Shown here piece after piece: positions 47,838-61,042 of a stretch of DNA of 64,000 nucleotides. Both the position numbers and the translations under genes were made by a program. Within the stretch, counting starts at the first letter, position 1. Each line of letters starts with the position of its first letter. The DNA is from Torymus aiolomorphi. Its lineage: Eukaryota > Arthropoda > Insecta > Hymenoptera > Torymidae. The stretch is from assembly GCA_036365515.1 (NCBI GenBank), contig CM070875.1, positions 4,499,001 to 4,563,000 of the forward strand. The letters run 5' to 3'. Under the pieces are notes generated by a model. The model was not told where the DNA came from. It made no database searches and saw only the letters and a list, made by a program, of their open reading frames with translations.

Positions 47838-48643
47838 AGAGAAAAATGGTTATAATTTCTTTGAAATTTGGTGGAGATGTAGAGTTTGTATGTTATTTAT
47901 TATGTGTTCTCTTAAGGTAAAAAATTCGTTTATGAATTTCAGAGATATTTGAGGTTAAAACTGTTTTAGCCCTCTTTTCAAATCGTAATTTTTCAGTAAC
48001 GGCTTTACGTATACTAGAAAATGGAACTGACGCGTGCTACGCGTGTGTGTTGCTTACTTGCTTTTGTTTTTTATTGAGGTTAATTTACAGCGCGCTTCAT
48101 CGATATATGCATGAAATTAGATAGGTATGCTGACGAATTAGAGACCGAGAAATATGTTTAACAATACTTTTGCTTGCACTTCGATATTAATCGTGTTCTC
48201 TTTTTTATAAATAGAAACATGATATTTATAGCCAATTTTGTGTGTGGTATAGGCAATATATTTGTCAAATTTCATCAAGAAACATTATCTATTATACAGA
48301 ATATTGAAGTACAATAATTTGGAGGTAACAGAAATGTAGAAAAGGGTTCTTATAGATGGTGCAGTGCATGTATGTTAGTTGCGCTCCAGGTAGGTAGGTT
48401 ATTTTGTATTATTAATATCTTAACATAGTACTTTTATGTTGACATATTATTAGTGGCAGCTTATAAAGGATTTCAAGAATAAGAAATAATGTGTAATTTT
48501 TGTAAATACTAATGAAGTTGTAAATTATTGAAAAAACATGTAGAACGAATATACATATTTTATATTTGAACTACGTACTATACATATAGGAGTGATAAAT
48601 TCATTTGGAGGAAGCTACGTGCCAATATATTGGCAGCGGTTTT
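47838..48643 (-). repeat. Foldback-family right arm, copy 2
   Basis: Matches 19,539-20,345 with roughly ten differences in 700 bp, more than the rest of the duplication. Ends at the CAGCGGTTTT terminus near 48,643. Confidence 0.85.
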
Positions 48644-48716
48644 TTCTCATTCTATGGGCAAAACTACAGTATCCGGCACACACTTTCGGTTGTCGTTTTC
48701 CTCGTCATGTAACATT

Positions 48717-51700
48717 TTACATGGGCGGACCGTAGATGTTGTTCAGCTGCTGAGAGCAACGTATGAAGGTGGTGCACTTGGGCAACTCCTGTATCCGGGA
48801 CGCCCCGACGAAGATACTCGCCGAACGCAGACCCCCAAGTATATCCAATATCGTTGTTTCTACGCTGCCTCGGCACGGCACTTCGACTACCTTTCCTTCC
48901 GTCGTCCTTAAAATGTATAGATGATTGTTTAGAGATATTGTTAACTTCGAAGTGATCGAGTATTAAATGAACGTTTTAAATTTACTTATTAGAGATTTTT
49001 TAGAAAACGAATAAATATTGTACGTACAAAGTTGTAAGTAGATAGTAGCAAAACTGTTGCTTAAACCGCCAGTTAAAATCGAAAAATGTGTAGTTTTTTG
49101 TAAAACAAAAATATTGAAAATTTTATTTTCCATTTAAAACAATGTTAATATAATTAGGAAATTTGTTGTTATCTTTTGAAAAAAATATTTCTGAGTATTG
49201 CATACTTAAAAAACCCTTTACGCTAGGAGTTGAAAACTGTCTTTTTTCGATCCACTTCAGTTCCTCTTCCCTTAACTGGATTTTCGGTGATAATAAATAC
49301 GGTAAAAACGTTTAAGCAAGTGTGTTTTCAAAAAAAAAAGAGTATCATCAGAAAATCAGTTCCACGCATTCATAAATATGATGTCCTATGTTACTATCAC
49401 CCACAAGGTGTTAAGCACAATAAACTTCAAGTTTATACTGTATTGTACTGTAAACAATCACATGTTGCTTCGTATGTACTAATTATTTCATAATATAAGC
49501 CTGGATAGGTCGTAGACAAATGTTTAAGGAGTAAAATGAGACGTTAAACATTAAAATCGAATGAAAAATAAAAAGTTGGCAAATAGCGAAAGTAACTTTT
49601 TTACTTATTGAAAAATATCTACGTGTTCTGTTATCAATTTTTTATCACAATAGTTTTTTTCTTTTCAGAAAGTGTTTGCCTTTCATATCCGTGTGCACTT
49701 ACATTATTATATTTTAATTATTTATGACATCAAAATTAAATAGTGAACCCGTTTTAAAATCAAGATAATTCTCTTAAAAAGAAAGATATACTTGTAATTG
49801 GCAACGCCACCGGCGTATTTCTTCAGCGAAGTGATGGAAAGGACCCCATAGAAACTTTTGTATTTCTTGCCATTCTTCTCAATGGTCTCACCGCCGCACT
49901 CGTCGTGACCGGCGAACATTCCGCCGACCATGACGAAATCGGCGCCAGCGCTCAAGGCCTTGGCTATGTCGCCCGGGCAAGTGCAACCACCATCCTATAA
50001 TAAAATATCGTATCCATTGAATTAAAATGTCACGATGAGCGCTCATCGGAAGTATTCAATTTTATCGAAAGTAATTGACAGCTTTAAAGATTCATTATTG
50101 GTAATTTAATGTTCGATTGAAACATCAATTCTTAAAATTGTCAAGGATTATAAATAATTTTCGTGCTCGAAAATTTTTCGACTAATAGTTGGTTTGGGGT
50201 ATTGAAGTAGATCTGCATATCTATGGACTTACAGAGATAATATGAGCGTTGAGGCTATGAGCAGCATCTGCACACTCAATTACTGCACTTAATTGAGGAT
50301 AACCCACGCCAGTCTTCAAACGCGTCGTACAAACCGATCCTGCTCCAAGTCCTATTTTGACTATATCAGCACCAGAAAGGATCAATTCCTCCACCATCTC
50401 CCTAGTAGTTACGTTCCCTGCCTACAAAAAAAAAAATAAATTATTCTTCTATAACTAACATTTTTCCCCAATTCAATTCAAACATCAAAACGTGCAAATC
50501 AATAAAACTGATTGGTCAACATTCCAAATGTTAAAAATCCGCTACTATATCGGCGGCTGAGAGGAATAACCCCCTAACTCGGCGTTGGCTTCAAAAACCA
50601 CCTAACTCGGCGTTTGTTTCAAGAACCCCCTAACTTGGCGTTTGTTTAAAAAACCACCTAACTCGGCGTTTATTTCAAAAAACCCCTCACTCAGGAGCAT
50701 TTTTTTGTCTTTAATTTTGTAGTGGCAGCTCTGCAGGATTTTAAAACACGATTTCTGCATAACAGGCGCGATTAAAAATTCTGAAAAAAATCTGTATGGA
50801 TAATTCAACATTACCTTTATTCTGCGCCTGTGCACGATAAAAATTTATTTCTTCAAATCAAAATATGTAATTAAAATATGTAATATAAAATTACACGGAT
50901 CATTCAGCAATTAAACTATAAGATTAAAGCCGATAATGTATTATAAGCATCGAATGCGTGGTCTAGGTCTTTGGGATGGACGATGATGCAGTCTAGGTGG
51001 TGCGCTCCGTAGTTTTTTGCGTTTAGATCTCAGGACGCATTTAATACGTGGTCCAGGTGTTCGAGGTAGACGATGACGATATCTAGGTGGTGTGCTCCGT
51101 ACTTTTTTCACTTTATGTGTTGTAACGCATCGAAAACGTGGTGGACGATGAAAACTACGGAGCGCATCACCTAAACACCGAGATCGGCTACCCCGACCAC
51201 CTAGACCGCGCATTCGATGCTTACAATAAATTATCGGCTTTAATCTTATAGTTTAACTGTTAAACGATCCGTGTAATGTTATCAATACTTATGAGAAATA
51301 ATTAAATATTTTATTTGAAGCAATAAATTTTTATCGTGCGCAGACGCAGAACAAAGGCAATGTTAAATTATCCATTCAGATTTTTTCAGAATGTTTAATC
51401 GCGCCTGTATGCAGAAATCGTGTTTTAAAATCCTGCAGAGCTGCCACTACAAAATTAAGGACAAAAAAAATTCTCCTGAGTTAGGGGGTTCTTGAAGCAA
51501 ACGCCGAGTTAGGTGGTTGTAGAAACAAACGCCGAGTTAGGGGGTTTTTGAAGCAAACGCGGAGTTAGGTGGTTTTCAAAGCCAATGCCGAGTTAGGGGA
51601 TTGTTCCTCTCAGCCGCCGATATACAATAAAGTACCCGATATTTAAGAGACTTACGATAATCGTGTGCTTAGGAAACTCTGCGCGCACTTTCTTCACATA

Positions 51701-54700
51701 TTCCATAAAGTGCTGGGAATATCCATTGGCAACGTCGATGAGGATGAACGTAAGCTCGGGGACGGCTGCCAAAACACCTGACAGCCGCTCGAAGTCCCGA
51801 TCCTTCATCCCCGTGGTAGCGGCCATGTTCTTCAGGCAGTCGGGATTTCGCACGGCGAAGGCCTTCCACTCGTCGGGCGTGTAGAACTTGTGCATCGCCG
51901 AGAACAGGCCGTGCTGGAAAAGTCAAAGGAAAACATTGCATGTTGCATCTTTCGCGCGATTATAAAAGCCATCTTTATCACAAGGTAGGTGTGAATATTG
52001 TATAGGGGAGACCCGGGCAAGAAGAAACACCCAATTTTCTCGGATATTATTATTATGGCGCTAAAATAATAGTGAGCATTAATAGATAACAATATTGTTG
52101 AATAAATGCCAGTATGATTTAAGCGCCCTCGCTGATCAGGTTGACAACATAGGCGAAATTCCTTTTGAGCGTCGATTCTTACGATTTCATCATCGTAAGA
52201 AAACGTGTTTATTTTGGTATTTAGATGCAAATCTTACTTCAAACTTTGTAGGGGTATTATATTTTACTTATATTTAAAGAAATCATCGTTATAATTGAGG
52301 TATCCATTGTAATACATAATTATTTTTGACAAATTTTAAAAAGTATTAGGGCCGGGTAAGATGGCAGTATACAAATACGAGGAAAGTTGATCGTGGCAGC
52401 TGGAGTCAAGAGTTACTTGTAAAAGCGACAGAGTTAAACAATAAGAGGGATTGTTCTATTACTATTGATTTACCCCATTTAAAGGCTCTGATTACGTCAT
52501 TTGTATGACTTCAGATAAAATAAAAAAGGTGTTCGATCTTACCCGGCTGATTTTTTCGAGCCGACAAAAACTACCTTCGTTTTTGTCGTTATGCAGAATT
52601 TTATTAATCTTATTTTTGCTTCTTATAGTTTTATATTCTTTTTTGTTATTATAAAACCTTGAAGAATACATATATTTTATTATATTTTTTTTCATTGTTT
52701 ATTAACGTTTTTTCTTAGGTGTACCGTCTTGCTCGGGTTTCCCCTATGGCTATTTTAACGAATTACCTTTGACAGCACTCTTGCCATTTCAAAAGTACCA
52801 ATCGTGTCCATGTTGGAGGCCATGATCGGGATTCCCCGGTAGGTCTGCTTGGAATTTCGAAAAGTTATTTCCCTGAATAAATCGATCTGAAAAGACAAAC
52901 AAAGGTCAGGCTAAAATAGCAAACACGTATATCGAGAGAAATAGCGCGATACACGACTTAATCCGGGTGCGGTATCGAGGGGGCAGTGGCCATAAGAGGT
53001 CCACGGATCCACCAAGGTTTTTCTTATGTATTTTGATCTGCTAGATCCGAATATACAAGGTTTTTTTGCTCCAAAATAGTCGAGAAATTATTTATTAACA
53101 AAATTGTTATAAATAAATTTAAACAATGATGTATTTTGGTTTTAAATATTTGCAGGCTATTCTCTGTCATTTTCTAAGAGGAAAATGTTCTTTGGCGAGT
53201 CTTCGTTAGATGCACAATTTCCGAGAAAAATTTTTTCTATCGCATTCTACGATATAATTAAAAAAAAGAATAATTTTATGAATGCCTCAGAAATCAGCTT
53301 GGATCGTTCACATTGATATCAACGAAAAAAATCTATTAAATCCACGTAGATTTCATAATATCCACATTGACATTCACCAAAAAAATCTCCGTGGACTTAA
53401 TACAATTTATGTGGATTTAATAGAATCAATGTGGATTTTATACAATCCACTTAGATATCCACAAATATATCCGCGTGGATTTGATAGAAATGTAAGTTGA
53501 TAGATAGGTGAGATCTCAAGTCTCTTCTTAGGTGAGACTCAGGTAAAATCTCACGACAAAATCTCACCTGAAATTCTGCTGCAGATGCTGCAGAAAACTT
53601 ACGTAAATTAAAAAAGCAAAACCAGCTTCTTCAGTATTGGAAATCACTTATTAGGATGTTTTACCTCCCGGATGAGCTCAAAAATATATGTTTAGAACCA
53701 TTTCATACAATTTTTAATTTTTTTTAAATTGGTACATGAGATTTCAGGTGATTTCTCAAGTGGGATATCAAGTAAGATATCAAGTGAGATCTCAGGTAGC
53801 AATTTTTAAAAATTGAAAAATTGTATAAAATGCCTCTAAACATGTATTTTTGAGCTCATCAGGGAGGTAAAACATCACATGATTTAAATACATATTTATT
53901 TTTGAAAGTTCGTGTACGATTTTCCTGATAAATTAAGATTTATAATGTATTTAAGGATGCTCTTGCGCTCTACAGTGTGTGCGCTAGGAGAGAGAGTACA
54001 TAAACTGTAGTACGGACGCATCACGTGGTCTGTTTCCTAGGTCTCTCTGCCATGTCGCCACATGTCCCGCAATAATAAAAATTTAACACAAAGTATTTCA
54101 ATATTTTCCACGGCTACGTATAATTTACAAAATGTAATCTGAAAGAGGGAGATTTTATCTTTAAATTGATATATATTGTATTAGTAAAAAATTTTATCCC
54201 GTTTGGGAAATACTCAAGTTTACTAATTTTTTCTCGCGGTCCCATAAGAGCACGTGTAAAAAATGAAAATTTCAAGCGTTAATTTTTCAAAATTTTCCAC
54301 GGTAACAGGATAAAATAAGGATACCACAAGATTCAGCATATCTTGAACTACTGAAAATGTTATAGCCGAGTTCGTAAATTTCCATGCAAGAGCGTTCTTA
54401 ATAGGTTTATGAACACTTTTACCGATAAGTACCTATTATTATGAATTTTGAAGTATAGAGACTCATGAAGGATTTTGCATCATAAATAATATTTTTGCAT
54501 CCCAATTTTTGCGATATTGATGCAGTTGATCACCACTGCCCCCGGAGACCGTCTTTAACAGTTACTCCTCTATCATGGCCCACTAATTCTCTTGGATGAA
54601 GACACCAGTTACATCCGCGGTAGCTGTTAAATCGTATCTACAAGTTTATTAATGTTTTATACAAATGGATTTAAGAAAACCTTCATATTTGATTTGTCGT

Positions 54701-56047
54701 GTCTAAACCATAAATCATATGTTAAAGGCTTTCATTTTTGATTCTTATGGATGGCGGTAGTTCATTAGGATTAACTTGGATCAGCCAAATAAAGAATTTT
54801 TAGTTTTTGAAAACAATTGAACCATCACTGTTAAAAACTAGAGATACGTAAGACCTTCTTTGATCTTCATGTATATGCTATAAATTCAATGCATTTTCTC
54901 TGTATTTTAGATGAAATAATAAAAGAAATATGATCCAGACAACCGCTTAAAGGGGGTTAGTCGGAGTGAAGTAGGGGTATATGCGCTGGTGAGGAATTCC
55001 CGAGCGAAGCAAGGGCAGCAACTCGCGGACGTTCATAGCCCTCATTGCTCCCGAGGGCAATATACAATTTTTTCGCATGCCCGGCGGAAAGTTATTTGTG
55101 CTCAATCTCTGATTTCAGGGTCGAAGACGTCACATAACCTTACTCCTAGAAACTGCGACGCTTATGCTCGTGTGTCTACTTTTTCCCCCGATTATTGCCG
55201 CCTGTATGGACTTGTGGCCCGAGCGAAACGAGGGCAGCATAACGCAGGCGGCGTTAGCCTGGAAAAAAATAGGAAAACGTGCATGCGCATCGCAGTTTCT
55301 AGGAGGGAGGCGTTACACACTACATGTGGCGTTTTACTCTCTGACGTCAGAGAGTAAACACAATACTTTACGCGTTGTATGCGAAAATAGTACATTTCGA
55401 CACGGGGTGGGGAAGTCGATTATTTAGCTGCTGTGACTTTTGCACGAGCGAAGCGAGTGCGAAAAAGCCACACCACCTAAATAATCGACTTACGCACTAG
55501 TTTCGAACGGTATTTTATACCACGAGCGCCGAAAAATCATATCAAAGTTGTGATTTTGAGGTTAGAGTGGTATAAAACCAATTTATGACACACCGTGCGT
55601 AAAGTGACACTTTTACGCACACGTGCTAAAACAAGCATGCTCAAAAATGTCACTTAACGCACGAAGTGTCATAAAATAATGTTCGATACTTGCTCGAGTA
55701 TGATTGTCACCCTCGCTTCGCTCGGGGAACAAACTCACACTCGAACTAGAATCATATTTATCACAAGTATATCGAAAAGTACTATTTAAGTATAATCGGT
55801 CTTAATGAGATTTTTTAATCGGACAATAACGAATTAAAACTAATTCAAAAGATTAAAACCAATTTAGACCGATTAGAAAAAGGATTAGGTTCTAATCGGA
55901 ATATGTAATCAGTTTTATCATTTTAATCGGTCTAAATCTTGCAGGTTACAGCACACTTACTTCAAAACTACTCTTGAGGGTACTCCTCTTCGGCCGCATC
56001 AAGACATCCTTGAAGTCCAGCTTGATGTCGTTAATGATGGTCGGCAT
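48717..56047 (-). CDS. GMPR: GMP reductase, copy 2 (six coding exons)
   Basis: Same gene structure as copy 1: complement join of 55961-56047, 52767-52886, 51656-51913, 50233-50421, 49792-49994 and 48717-48906. It gives 348 residues plus stop, with all splice sites and the catalytic Cys186 (GSVCTTR) kept. I see two amino-acid changes from copy 1: GYSQHFM in place of GYSQHFV (exon 3) and FYGV in place of FYGI (exon 5). Both copies look able to code for an active GMP-to-IMP reductase. Each keeps the same intron elements, so the MITEs entered before the duplication. Whether both copies are expressed cannot be told; no promoter motif was recognised. Confidence 0.95.
50550..51623. mobile_element. 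Foldback element in GMPR intron 3, copy 2
   Basis: Copy of 22,250-23,324, nearly identical. Confidence 0.85.
52003..52746. mobile_element. MITE in GMPR intron 2, copy 2
   Basis: Copy of 23,704-24,447; differs by homopolymer lengths. Confidence 0.8.
52887..55960. other. GMPR intron 1, copy 2
   Basis: Same content as 24,588-27,659: palindromes at 53,655-53,875 and 53,951-54,401, and GCGAAGCGAG palindromes from about 54,990 to 55,770. No gene. Confidence 0.75.
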
Positions 56048-56376
56048 CTTCTCGTCGCAGTGTATCCGCAAAATAAAAAAAAGTACTTGACAGTCGAAAG
56101 GAAAGTACGGTTGGGTTGGGTTGCTGTGTATCTCCGTATATTTTATATATATGCAGCTGTGCAGCCGGTCCCCCAGTGTGGGGTGGGGGTCGTTTATGGT
56201 ATGATGCAAATATGGTAGTGTATATTTATGAGAGGCAGTAAATTTAGTCAATATTAACGCTCGTTATCGGTCGCTCGATTACTTTCGTGTTGAATAATAT
56301 CATAAATGACGTGTTTGATAATATAATAAATTACGCATTTTAATGCATGTTAAATCGTATGTTTTATCACGTAATA

Positions 56377-56590
56377 AAAACCGCTGCCAATTCATTGGCA
56401 CGTAGCTTTCTCTAAATTAATGTATCGTTACTATATATATAGTATATATTTTAAATATCAAATATGTTTATTCATTATACTTTTTTTTCAATGATTTAAT
56501 AATTCATTAATATTTAAAAAATTGCACATTTTTTTCTTATTATTGAAATGATTTATTATTTGACATTTATTTTATTAAAAAAAAAAGTAA
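56377..56590 (+). repeat. Solitary end of the foldback family, copy 2
   Basis: Copy of 28,076-28,290. Confidence 0.7.
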
Positions 56591-57050
56591 TATTTTAATA
56601 TATAAAATTAAAAAATTGCTATCTACCCTGAGATCAGCTTACTCACATTTTCAAAATCACATATATTTTTTAATACAATGAACACGTTTAAAAAAAAAAA
56701 TAATTTTTTAAGTTCGTTTTAACAACACAATTTTTATCTAGTCCTTTTATTTCTTCGAATCTCATCTATTCAATATGGACTATATGGAGCTTCCTATAAA
56801 AACCAATTTTCGTAATTGCTATGTTAATCGCTATTTAGAGATAAATTAATTTATAATGTTGACTTTCTAACTTATAACTTAATAAACAATTTAAACTAAT
56901 TAATATACTGTTTAAATAATAGTACGACATTTCCCATTATTACGGTTTTTTTCGCTATTATACGGCAACCAAGATTTAATAAATTAGAAATTAGACATCT
57001 AACTAATCCTACAATAATCATTCTTCAATGCCAAATAAGATTTCACATCA

Positions 57051-58530
57051 AAACTCGTGGCACAATAGTACATTTCGACACTGGTGCGGAAGGTGATGAT
57101 TTACTTAATGTGACGTTTTTCGCACAAGCGAAGCGAGTGCGAAAAGTCACATGAAGTAAATAATCAACTTCCGCACTCGTTTCGAACGGTATTTTATACC
57201 ACGAGCGCCGAAAAATCATACCAAAGTTGTGATTTTGAGGTTAGAGTGGTATAAAAACATTTAAATTGCTTAAATAATTGGGCTACCAAATGTTTATAAA
57301 TTATAGTTTAAATGTCACAAAAGTTGCAAAATATTTGTAAGTTAAGGCCGAATAAGATTTCATAGAGAAATCTGTGGCACAAAAACATTTAAATTGTTTA
57401 AATAAATTTTAAATAACGAAATTTTCCATTATTCCTACGTTTACATACATTATTCAGCTACCAACCGCTTATAAATTAAACAAGTAATTTATGACTAAAT
57501 GTTTATCAGTTACTGCCAAAGATTTACAATCGAAATACGTGGCACAAAAACCTTTAAATTGTTTAAATAAATATTTAATTCCGAAATTTTCCTTCATTAC
57601 AAGGTTTCTTCGCTGCTGTTGGGCTACCAAATGTTTATAAATTATAGTTTAAATATCACAAAGGTTGCCAAATGTTTGGAAGTTAAGGCCGAATAGGATT
57701 TCATACAGAAATCCGTGGCACAAAAACATTTAAATTGTTTAAATAAATATTTAATTCCGAAATTTTCCTTCATTACAAGGTTTCTTCGCTGCTGTTGGGC
57801 TACCAAATGTTTATAAATTATAGTTTAAATATCACAAAGGTTGCCAAATGTTTGGAAGTTAAGGCCGAATAGGATTTCATACAGAAATCCGTGGCACAAA
57901 AACATTTAAATTGTTTAAATAGATATTAAATTACGAAATTTTCCTTCATTACAAGGTTTCTTCGCTGTTGTTGGGCTACCAAATGTTTATAAATTATAGT
58001 TTAAATATCACAAAGGTTGCAAAGTGTTTATAAGTTAAGGCCGAATAAGATTTTATATAGAAATCCGTGGCACAAAAACATTTAAATTGTTTAAATAAAT
58101 ATTGAATTACAAAATTTTCCTTCATTACAAGATTTCTTTGTTGCTATTCGGCTACCAAATGTTTATAAATTATTGTTTAAACATACCAAAGTTGCAAAAT
58201 GTTCATAAGATAACACCGAATAAGATTTTATAAAGAAATATTTGGCACAAAAACTTCTAAATTGTTTAAATAAATTTTAAATAACGAAATTTTCCATTAG
58301 TCCTGCGTTTACATACATTATTCGGCTACCAACCGCTTGTAAATTATAAAATAAACGAGTAATTTGTGACTAAATATTAATAAGTAACTGCCAAAGAAGA
58401 TTTACAATCGAAACCCGGGGCACAAAAACCTTTAAATTGTTTAAATAAATATTTAATTACGAAATTTTCCTTCAATACAAGGTTTCTTCGCTGCTGTTGG
58501 GATACCAAATGTTTATAAATTATAGTTACT
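57051..58530. repeat. ~176-bp satellite, copy 2, with palindromic insertion
   Basis: Copy of 28,750-30,230, including the element that splits the first unit (about 57,063-57,257). Unit number is the same in both copies. Confidence 0.9.
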
Positions 58531-58570
58531 TGACCCGGCGGCCCACGTATATAGCAAAGTAAACTTCAAA

Positions 58571-58635
58571 CGCGCCCAAAGCCATAGAATGATCTCTATA
58601 TATAATACGAACTTGCAAAATATTGCATACAAAGC

Positions 58636-58726
<91 letters not shown>

Positions 58727-58727
58727 C

Positions 58728-58767
<40 letters not shown>

Positions 58768-58831
58768 GCTTTGTATGCAATATTTTGCAAGTTCGTATTA
58801 TATATAGAGATCATTCTATGGTTTTGGCGCG
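58571..58831. repeat. Palindrome centred on (GT)n(AT)n(AC)n microsatellite, copy 2
   Basis: As 30,270-30,546, but with a shorter (AT)n, a longer (GT)n and slightly imperfect outer arms (GTTTTGGCGCG against GCTTTGGGCGCG). Confidence 0.92.
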
Positions 58832-58869
58832 TTATATATATATATATATATATAAAAACAAAGTGACGA

Positions 58870-59474
58870 TATAAATAAAACGGCAAGGCAGGAAAACCGG
58901 CGCTGAAAGGGCACTGTCTCTTTTCAAAGAGAGAAAAAGGCATTCAGCGCGCGTTATATTCGCGAATATCCCCGGCGATGTGGAGGGTAGGGAGGCCTCG
59001 TCCAAGATTCATGAAATTAAAAACGCCGCGCGCCCGCGCGACGATAAAGAAGGAAAATCCGGGAGAGAGTACAAGTATGGTATGAAAAGGGCGCGCGGCG
59101 CGGGTGAAAGGACAAGTAAGCTATGAAAAAAGTGGGAGTTATTTAAACGGCCCCGGCAAGCGCCGGCCTTTTCTCTCTTATTCGGTCCGATGAGCACGGG
59201 AGTATACGGAATGTTTGCACTGTGTGTGTGTATGCGTCTGTAGATGCGTATAACGGTTTTATGCTTTATTTCGTCATATAGCCTTTGAGGAGGGATTTAA
59301 AAAGGCGCGCGTGCGGGAAGCGTAAATGGGTTATAGCGTATGAGTGCGGGTGGATATTTTTGCGAATTTTCAGGAAATTTTTCTGGAAGCGTTAAAAGAA
59401 AAAAGTTTTATATATCAAAGAACACACTCGCGGTATGCGGGCGGGGGAGAGAAATAAACAGAGCGCCCGTTTAT

Positions 59475-59475
<1 letters not shown>
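58870..59475. other. GC-rich block of unknown role, copy 2
   Basis: Copy of 30,590-31,190; no coding frame accepted. Confidence 0.45.
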
Positions 59476-59521
<46 letters not shown>

Positions 59522-59653
59522 CATTCTTCATTTATATTAGATGGTAAAAGTCTAAAAAGAGTAGTAAAAAAAATATCACACACTCGAAATTTAATAACTC
59601 GAGTCGTGAAAGTTTGCCTCCTCCGCATAGTCACGTTTCCACCTTCCACCTCC

Positions 59654-59716
<63 letters not shown>

Positions 59717-59723
59717 TCTCTCT

Positions 59724-60005
59724 GAATGGCCTCCGCATGTTTCTGGCCAAGGATCCCTCCTACCACTTTTTTGGCATAGCGGAGTCCTGGTTGGGTCCGG
59801 TTATCGACGACACTCTCATTCAGATTGAAGGCTACTCGCTAATCAGGCAGGATCGCAACATACATGGTGGCGGGTCGCTCTGTATGTGCGTAAAGACTAC
59901 AACATCAAAATATTGGCTTGTTCCAAGACTTTAAGAGAAGGGAAACCCCTTATACCAGAATATTTATTCTGTCAAGCGCAGCGGAGCGATTCCGCACCCA
60001 TTCTA
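59724..60005 (+). pseudogene. LINE-2 (Jockey-like), 5' endonuclease part, copy 2
   Basis: Endonuclease start (FFGIAESWLGPVIDD), frameshifted near 59,873, then KPLIPEYLFCQAQ to PIL at 60,005. The reading continues in the same frame at 61,043 (LGVIYRPP) once the element 60,006-61,040 and one TA are disregarded. The 5' end abuts a (CT)n run, so it is 5'-truncated or inserted there. Confidence 0.83.
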
Positions 60006-61040
60006 CACGGAGAAAAATTTGATTTGGAAAATTACCATTAATCTTATCAAAGCGAAGATATTCTCTGATTCTGACGCTTTTTACTAGTATTATAGGATTT
60101 TCTACCATTGTAATGTATTCTTTTTACAACTTTCATTTTAAATATTACAAGTATCGAGATAACTTTCTACTATATTTATATAGCAAAAAATATACATATT
60201 GTAATATACTATTAAAAGTATCTTCTTTTTTTTATAAAAAATATGAAACATTACTATATTTTATGGCAAAAACTGCGAAGACTTGATATTCGAATGCAGG
60301 AGTTACAAAAATTTTGATATTTAATTCTAAGTTTTACAATGATTTATGGTAAAAATTATGATGTGTGAAATGCGCATGCGCGCGGCGAACACGCGCAGTC
60401 TGCTACTCTGTCTTACCGACGTCCCTAATTTTCAGGTTATCTAGATCTCACACAATATGTTTTGCAACACAAAACTGGTCGGATATAATAAATTCCTATT
60501 TATTTTTACTTTTATAAATACATTATCAGTTGCTAATTTTCCTTTACGTTAATTATAATGCCATATATTAATTGAAATTCAACAACGCGTCTGACTCAAA
60601 TCTGCCATACATCTAGCGATAGCTAATGTACAAGTTCCAAAAATTTGTAGTCTAATGTTGTTATGGGTAAGTGGTTAGAGCGTCCGACTGCCGTGCCAAG
60701 GGTCGAAGGATCGAATCCGGCCTCCGTCGAAAAAAAATTTTTAATTTATTTCTTTATTCTTTACTTTAATTTATTTCTTGTATTTCTTGTATTAATAATA
60801 TATGTGTGTGTGTGCATCCTTGAAATATACAGAATATCACGAATAACCACAATAACGGAAATGAAAATTAAATTTTTAAAATTTTTAACTCGAAAAATAT
60901 TTCCTATACGAGTTGTTATAAAATTTACCATATTAAATTGGAAATATTAATAGGAAATTTGTCTGTCTCCGTTTTACTATGAAAAATTGTAATTTTTCCT
61001 ATAGAAATTTGTAAATTTTGCTACACGATTTCTCTCTGTG
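60006..61040 (+). mobile_element. 1.04-kb CACGGAG-ended element inside LINE-2
   Basis: Starts CACGGAGAAAAATTTG and ends AATCGTGT... then TCTCTCTGTG (imperfect TIR), flanked by TA (60,004-60,005; 61,041-61,042). Omitting it with one TA keeps the LINE frame, so the limits are exact. It is non-coding but carries a tRNA-like sequence at 60,657-60,731. Confidence 0.88.
60657..60731 (+). ncRNA. tRNA-like sequence, copy 2
   Basis: As 32,353-32,427: TGGGTAAGTGG near-A box, GGATCGAATCC near-B box, followed by AAAAAAAATTTTT. One base differs (CTGCCGTG against CTGCTGTG). Confidence 0.5.
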
Positions 61041-61042
61041 TA

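Larger units (their letters stand above)
37515..60949. repeat. Tandem segmental duplication, copy 2
   Basis: Direct duplicate of 19,347-37,514. The junction at 37,511-37,530 joins ...GGAAATATTA to an A/T run matching 19,347 onward. The right end is set at 60,949, where copy 1 homology stops. It contains element B near its left end. Identity to copy 1 is very high in the GMPR part and lower near 19,540-20,280/47,838-48,580. Confidence 0.9.
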